From: Acidimicrobiia bacterium
Lineage (GTDB): Bacteria > Actinomycetota > Acidimicrobiia > IMCC26256 > PALSA-555
Assembly: GCA_022865365.1 (NCBI GenBank)
Contig: JALHSW010000157.1
Coordinates: 1 to 8,013 of the forward strand
DNA: 8,013 nucleotides
Reading direction: 5' to 3'
A model generated the notes under the pieces. That model ran no database searches. It worked only from the letters and a program-made list of their open reading frames with translations, and was not told the origin of the DNA. This document shows positions 6,180 through 8,013 of this stretch, in pieces. The number at the start of each line of letters is the position of its first letter. The first letter of the stretch is position 1. A program made the position numbers and the translations under genes.

Positions 6180-6187
6180 GAGTCTTC

Positions 6188-6222
6188 GGCAACGGATGCG
6201 ACCTCGTGCCACATCCGTGCCA
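6188..6222 (+). repeat. Candidate left arm-type site with inverted partner
   Basis: GTGCCACATCCGTGCCA (6206-6222) recurs with one mismatch at 7004-7020. Its central CATCCGT (6212-6218) also pairs with ACGGATG at 6192-6198, forming a stem that extends outward to GGC/GCC with one bulged base. It lies 26 bp inside the left end of the islet. An integrase arm site is the favoured reading; a tRNA terminator hairpin is the alternative, though there is no T-run. Confidence 0.5.
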
Positions 6223-6265
6223 AGTGTGAGCGTCACCGCGCGGCCGGGCCCGCCTCCTTGACTCA

Positions 6266-6649
6266 ATGGCGCGGATGACGTCGACGCGACGGCGGTGGCG
6301 CTTCTACTCGACGGTGGCGGGCCGCATGCCCGTCCGCGAGTTCCTCGACGACCGGTTGCTCCCCGCCCCCGACCGCGACGAGATCTTCTCGGCGATGAAG
6401 GACGTGCAGCGCAACGGATTCGTCGCGGCCCGTCACCTCCGCGGTGATCTTTACGAGATCCGCGCCGAGGGCCTCGACGCGAGCTATCGGATTCTGTTCG
6501 CGGCCGAGGGCGCCCATGGCCAGGTGCTCCTCGGGCTGTCGGCGTTCAGCAAGAAGACGCAGCGAACACCGCGACGCGAGCTCGACGTCGCGGGGCGCCG
6601 CCTTGCCGATTGGCGCTCCCGCGGCCGTAGACCCCTCCCACCCCGATAA
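6266..6649 (+). CDS. RelE/HigB-like toxin, phage Gp49-like family
   Basis: 127 residues with the layout of Gp49-like HigB/RelE toxins: WRFYSTVAGRMPVREFLDD near the start (11-29), DLYEIRAEG (61-69), SYRILFAAEG (73-82) and FSKKTQRTPRRELDVAGRRL (94-113) followed by ADW. Family members are ribosome-associated mRNA interferases that are held inactive by the antitoxin encoded next to them; cleavage activity here is inferred. The C-terminal tail after W116 is short, basic and proline-rich. ATG 6266 and in-frame ATG 6275 are both possible, and neither has a clear Shine-Dalgarno or TANNNT box, so the start is the least certain part. The antitoxin gene begins 41 nt after the stop, giving the toxin-first order typical of higBA. 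It is the first gene inside the tRNA-bounded islet. Confidence 0.85.
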   Translation: MARMTSTRRRWRFYSTVAGRMPVREFLDDRLLPAPDRDEIFSAMKDVQRNGFVAARHLRGDLYEIRAEGLDASYRILFAAEGAHGQVLLGLSAFSKKTQRTPRRELDVAGRRLADWRSRGRRPLPPR

Positions 6650-6690
6650 CCTATACATGAGATACTCGACTCCGAGGACCAAGGACCGCC
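6647..6690 (+). promoter_or_regulatory. Toxin-antitoxin spacer with A/T-rich patch and antitoxin Shine-Dalgarno
   Basis: TAACCTATACATGAGATACT (6647-6666) is unusually A/T-rich for this window and could hold a second promoter for the antitoxin or an antitoxin operator. TAACCT (6647-6652) fits TANNNT and GATACT (6661-6666) resembles a -10. AAGGA at 6681-6685, 5 nt before ATG 6691, is a good Shine-Dalgarno and fixes the antitoxin start. Confidence 0.35.
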
Positions 6691-7059
6691 ATGGCCAAGC
6701 CCGACGACCTCGACGCCTACATCGACGAGCTCGCGGAGACCGACCCCCTGATCCACGAGCGGATCGAGGACGCACTCGAACGGCGTGAGCTCGCGCGGGA
6801 CCTCGCGACGCGGCGACTGCAAGCCGGCCTCACGCAGACCGAGGTCGCCGGGCGCATGGGCACCAGCCAAGGCCAGGTCGCTCGTTTCGAGTCGGGCGCG
6901 GACACCCGCATGTCGACCGTCGCCCGCTACGCGGCGGCCGTCGGACTTCAGGTCTGCTGGAGCATCAAGCCGGCGCGGAAGCGCCGGGCGAGCACGGCGG
7001 CTAGTGCCCCATCCGTGCCACAACGGGATGAACTGGACGGCACACGACGGACAGGATGA
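6691..7059 (+). CDS. XRE-family HTH antitoxin (HigA-like)
   Basis: 122 residues. The helix-turn-helix lies at about 38-90, with the XRE signature in LQAGLTQTEVAGRMGTSQGQ (43-62), VARFESG and a final helix near MSTVARYAAAVGLQV. The acidic N-terminus (1-37) could be part of the toxin-binding surface. In such pairs the antitoxin binds and neutralises the toxin and represses the operon; this role is inferred from the neighbouring Gp49-like toxin. AAGGA lies 5 nt before ATG 6691. The tail after residue 100 loses the helical character, and the bases encoding it include the candidate right arm site (7004-7020). The last about 20 residues may therefore derive from element-end DNA rather than an ancestral antitoxin. 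Confidence 0.85.
   Translation: MAKPDDLDAYIDELAETDPLIHERIEDALERRELARDLATRRLQAGLTQTEVAGRMGTSQGQVARFESGADTRMSTVARYAAAVGLQVCWSIKPARKRRASTAASAPSVPQRDELDGTRRTG
7004..7030 (+). repeat. Candidate right arm-type site with inverted partner
   Basis: GTGCCCCATCCGTGCCA (7004-7020) matches 6206-6222 at 16 of 17 positions in the same orientation. CATCCGT (7010-7016) pairs with ACGGGATG (7023-7030), allowing one bulged base. At the left site the partner is upstream; here it is downstream. It lies within the antitoxin coding end, 107 bp before the right repeat. Confidence 0.45.
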
Positions 7060-7127
7060 CACCAGATGAGCGGCGCCGACCTGCACGGTCGCGAGATGCC
7101 CAGGTCATCCACGACCTTCGAACCGTG

Positions 7128-7170
7128 TTCCCAAGCTGAGAACGCGGGTTCGATTCCCGTCACCCGCTCC
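7128..7170 (+). repeat. attR-like direct repeat, displaced tRNA-Gly 3' end
   Basis: These 43 bp are identical to 6137-6179. The copy lacks the acceptor 5' strand, D-arm and left anticodon stem, so it cannot make a tRNA. It is followed by A7171, giving an encoded CCA at 7169-7171 right after the discriminator position. That suggests this is the original chromosomal end of the tRNA gene. Confidence 0.92.
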
Positions 7171-7189
7171 AGTCGATCCGGTGCTTCGG

Positions 7190-7202
7190 TACGCTCCGGC
7201 CG
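7190..7202 (+). promoter_or_regulatory. Putative leaderless promoter -10 box downstream of the islet
   Basis: TACGCT (7190-7195) fits TANNNT and is followed by 7 nt and GTG 7203. It lies 20 bp after the right repeat, in DNA outside the islet, and could drive both the small ORF and the secreted-protein gene. Confidence 0.35.
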
Positions 7203-7313
7203 GTGCGACGAAGCCGCGAGGACCTGTTGACCGGAGTGAAGCCGCGCAGGGGCGAGCGGCGGGTTGCCGTGCGTCTGCGGCGCATGACCCGCCGGGACGC
7301 GCGTCAGCCGTGA
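7203..7313 (+). CDS. Possible leaderless 36-residue basic small ORF upstream of a secreted protein
   Basis: GTG 7203 to TGA 7311-7313 encodes 36 residues starting MRRSREDLLTGVKPRRGERR. Most codons end in G or C. About one third of the residues are arginine or lysine, and no known motif is seen. Two things support translation. A TANNNT box lies 7 nt before the GTG, and the TGA overlaps the GTG start of the next gene in the four bases GTGA (7310-7313), a typical arrangement for translational coupling. The next gene has no Shine-Dalgarno of its own. It may be a leader ORF whose translation matters more than its peptide. It could also be chance, since open frames are common in DNA this rich in G/C. 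Confidence 0.35.
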   Translation: MRRSREDLLTGVKPRRGERRVAVRLRRMTRRDARQP

Positions 7314-8013
7314 GACGGCTTACGACTGCGCTGCTGCTCTTCGCCGGCGCGTGCTCGATCGCGGTTCCGACGCCGGCGGAGGCACAGACCGCCCCGACGG
7401 CAACGCTCACCTCGGAGGAAAAGGTGCCCCTGTTCACCAACCAGGGCATCGCTCGGGTGAGCGGGGGGTGGATCCTCTCGGCGAACAACACCCTGGCCCG
7501 AGTCGACGACAAGCTCCATACCAAGCTCCTGAAGCAGCTGGCAATCCCGACCGCGTGGCGGGGCAAGGGCTACGGGCACATCGGTGACATCGACGTGGTC
7601 GGCAATTTCGTGTACGCGCCGCTCGAGGAGCCCGACTTCACCCGCGGCACGCAAGCCACCGCCCGCTTCGACGCCAAGACCCTGCGCTTCATCGACGCGG
7701 TCGAGCTGGCCCAGCACGAGAACTCGTTCGTGACGGTCGACCCCGCGACCATGACCGCCTACTCCATGGACAACTTCGGCGGCGATGCCCTGCTTCGCTA
7801 CGACGTCCGCGCCGGTTGGAAGCCGCTCGCCCCCCTCGCGATGAGTCACTTCGTCGACAAGGTCCAGGGCGCCGATGTCGCGGCCGGCGCGATCTGGCTC
7901 TCGACGTCGGACTCGGCGAACGAGCTGTTCCGCGTTGACCTGCTGACCGGCCAGGTGGACGACCTCGGGTCCGCCGGCCACATCGGGGGCGAGGGCGAAG
8001 GCATCGACGCCAC
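7310..8013 (+). CDS. Secreted protein with signal peptide and propeller-like sequence (3' end outside window)
   Basis: Open from GTG 7310 to the window end: 234 full codons with no stop. The N-terminus MRRLTTALLLFAGACSIAVP followed by TPAEAQ is a Sec signal peptide with probable cleavage after AEA (residue 25). The mature part repeats beta-strand/turn patterns: NNTLARVDDKL, GDIDVVGNFVYAPLEE, ATARFDAKTLRFIDAVEL, FVTVDPATMTAYSMDNFGG, ALLRYDV, AIWLSTSDSANELFRVDLLT. These resemble blades of a beta-propeller, in which a short value-display strand is followed by a label. No catalytic motif or family was recognised, so only export and a likely propeller fold are proposed. The start has no Shine-Dalgarno but overlaps the stop of a small upstream ORF. 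It is the first gene beyond the right end of the tRNA islet. Confidence 0.75.
   Translation, partial: MRRLTTALLLFAGACSIAVPTPAEAQTAPTATLTSEEKVPLFTNQGIARVSGGWILSANNTLARVDDKLHTKLLKQLAIPTAWRGKGYGHIGDIDVVGNFVYAPLEEPDFTRGTQATARFDAKTLRFIDAVELAQHENSFVTVDPATMTAYSMDNFGGDALLRYDVRAGWKPLAPLAMSHFVDKVQGADVAAGAIWLSTSDSANELFRVDLLTGQVDDLGSAGHIGGEGEGIDA

Larger units (their letters stand above)
6137..7170 (+). mobile_element. Minimal tRNA-Gly islet bounded by 43-bp att-like repeats, carrying a toxin-antitoxin pair
   Basis: Two perfect 43-bp direct repeats, 991 bp apart start to start, bound this region. The left copy is the 3' part of the tRNA-Gly gene and starts in the anticodon loop, the classic crossover place for tyrosine integrases. 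Near-identical 17-mers, candidate arm sites, lie inside the two ends. The only recognisable cargo is a RelE/HigB-type toxin and an XRE antitoxin. No integrase, excisionase or replication gene fits in the space. Seen: the repeats and the genes. Known: integrative elements often recombine at tRNA 3' ends and rebuild the tRNA. Inferred: this is a decayed remnant, or a satellite that borrows an integrase in trans. A plain segmental duplication of the tRNA end is a weaker alternative. Confidence 0.7.

Noticed and set aside
6258..6263. TTGACT as a -35 box for the toxin gene
   Set aside because: It lies 2 nt before the toxin ATG, and no -10 follows at normal spacing.
6948..7163. Minus-strand ORF beginning MTGIEPAFSAWEHG
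   Set aside because: Its start is the reverse translation of the tRNA-Gly 3' repeat, a familiar spurious ORF next to tRNA genes. The rest is the shadow of the antitoxin.
7066..7230. 54-codon plus-strand ORF from ATG 7066 across the right repeat
   Set aside because: Much of it (SQAENAGSIPVTR) is just translated tRNA; no start signal or coding-like composition.
7296..7305. 10-bp palindrome GACGCGCGTC before the secreted-protein start
   Set aside because: Short G/C palindromes like this arise easily by chance in this composition; nothing else supports an operator.
7105..7566. Minus-strand ORF of 153 codons ending GDGNRTRVLSLGT...
   Set aside because: The C-terminus is again antisense tRNA sequence, and the body is antisense to the secreted-protein gene.

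Overview
The window is high-GC DNA with strong G/C preference at third codon positions. Its genes fit an actinobacterium: a bifunctional-type dCTP deaminase, a fused membrane Fe-S oxidoreductase of the ETF:menaquinone oxidoreductase type, DUF4239 and DUF1622 proteins, and several start codons sitting 6-8 nt after a TANNNT box, as in leaderless actinobacterial transcripts. A lineage such as Acidimicrobiia is a guess from gene content only.

Layout. Bases 1-123 hold the C-terminal end of a small helix-turn-helix protein. Bases 219-644 encode a stand-alone cyclic-nucleotide-binding-type domain. Bases 688-2901 encode a 737-residue membrane Fe-S oxidoreductase. It is followed by a DUF4239 (bestrophin-like) membrane protein at 2936-3721, which has its own clear Shine-Dalgarno site. 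Convergent to this, on the minus strand, is dcd (4368-3790), which starts back-to-back with a DUF1622 membrane protein (4424-4810) across only 55 bp. An unrecognised multi-pass membrane protein (4988-6127) carries two HxxEH motifs in what looks like an internal duplication. Its reading frame runs through a tRNA promoter and 21 nt into a tRNA-Gly(CCC) gene (6107-6177).

The most interesting part is 6137-7170. A perfect 43-bp copy of the 3' part of the tRNA-Gly, starting in the anticodon loop, recurs 991 bp downstream. Between the copies lie only a RelE/HigB (Gp49-like) toxin and an XRE antitoxin. Just inside each end is a 17-mer matching at 16 of 17 positions, which could be integrase arm sites. 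The intact upstream tRNA lacks an encoded CCA, while the distal copy is followed by CCA, as expected if an element replaced the tRNA 3' end on integration. No integrase is present, so this is a minimal or decayed tRNA islet whose only visible cargo is a toxin-antitoxin pair.

Downstream of the islet, a possible 36-codon leaderless ORF (7203-7313) overlaps by 4 nt the GTG start of a secreted protein with a signal peptide and propeller-like sequence. That gene runs off the window end.

Functional links: the oxidoreductase probably passes electrons from an electron-transfer flavoprotein to menaquinone during acyl-CoA oxidation, dcd supplies dUMP for thymidylate, and the toxin-antitoxin pair probably stabilises the islet. 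No etfAB genes are in view, and the remaining membrane and secreted proteins have no assigned function.
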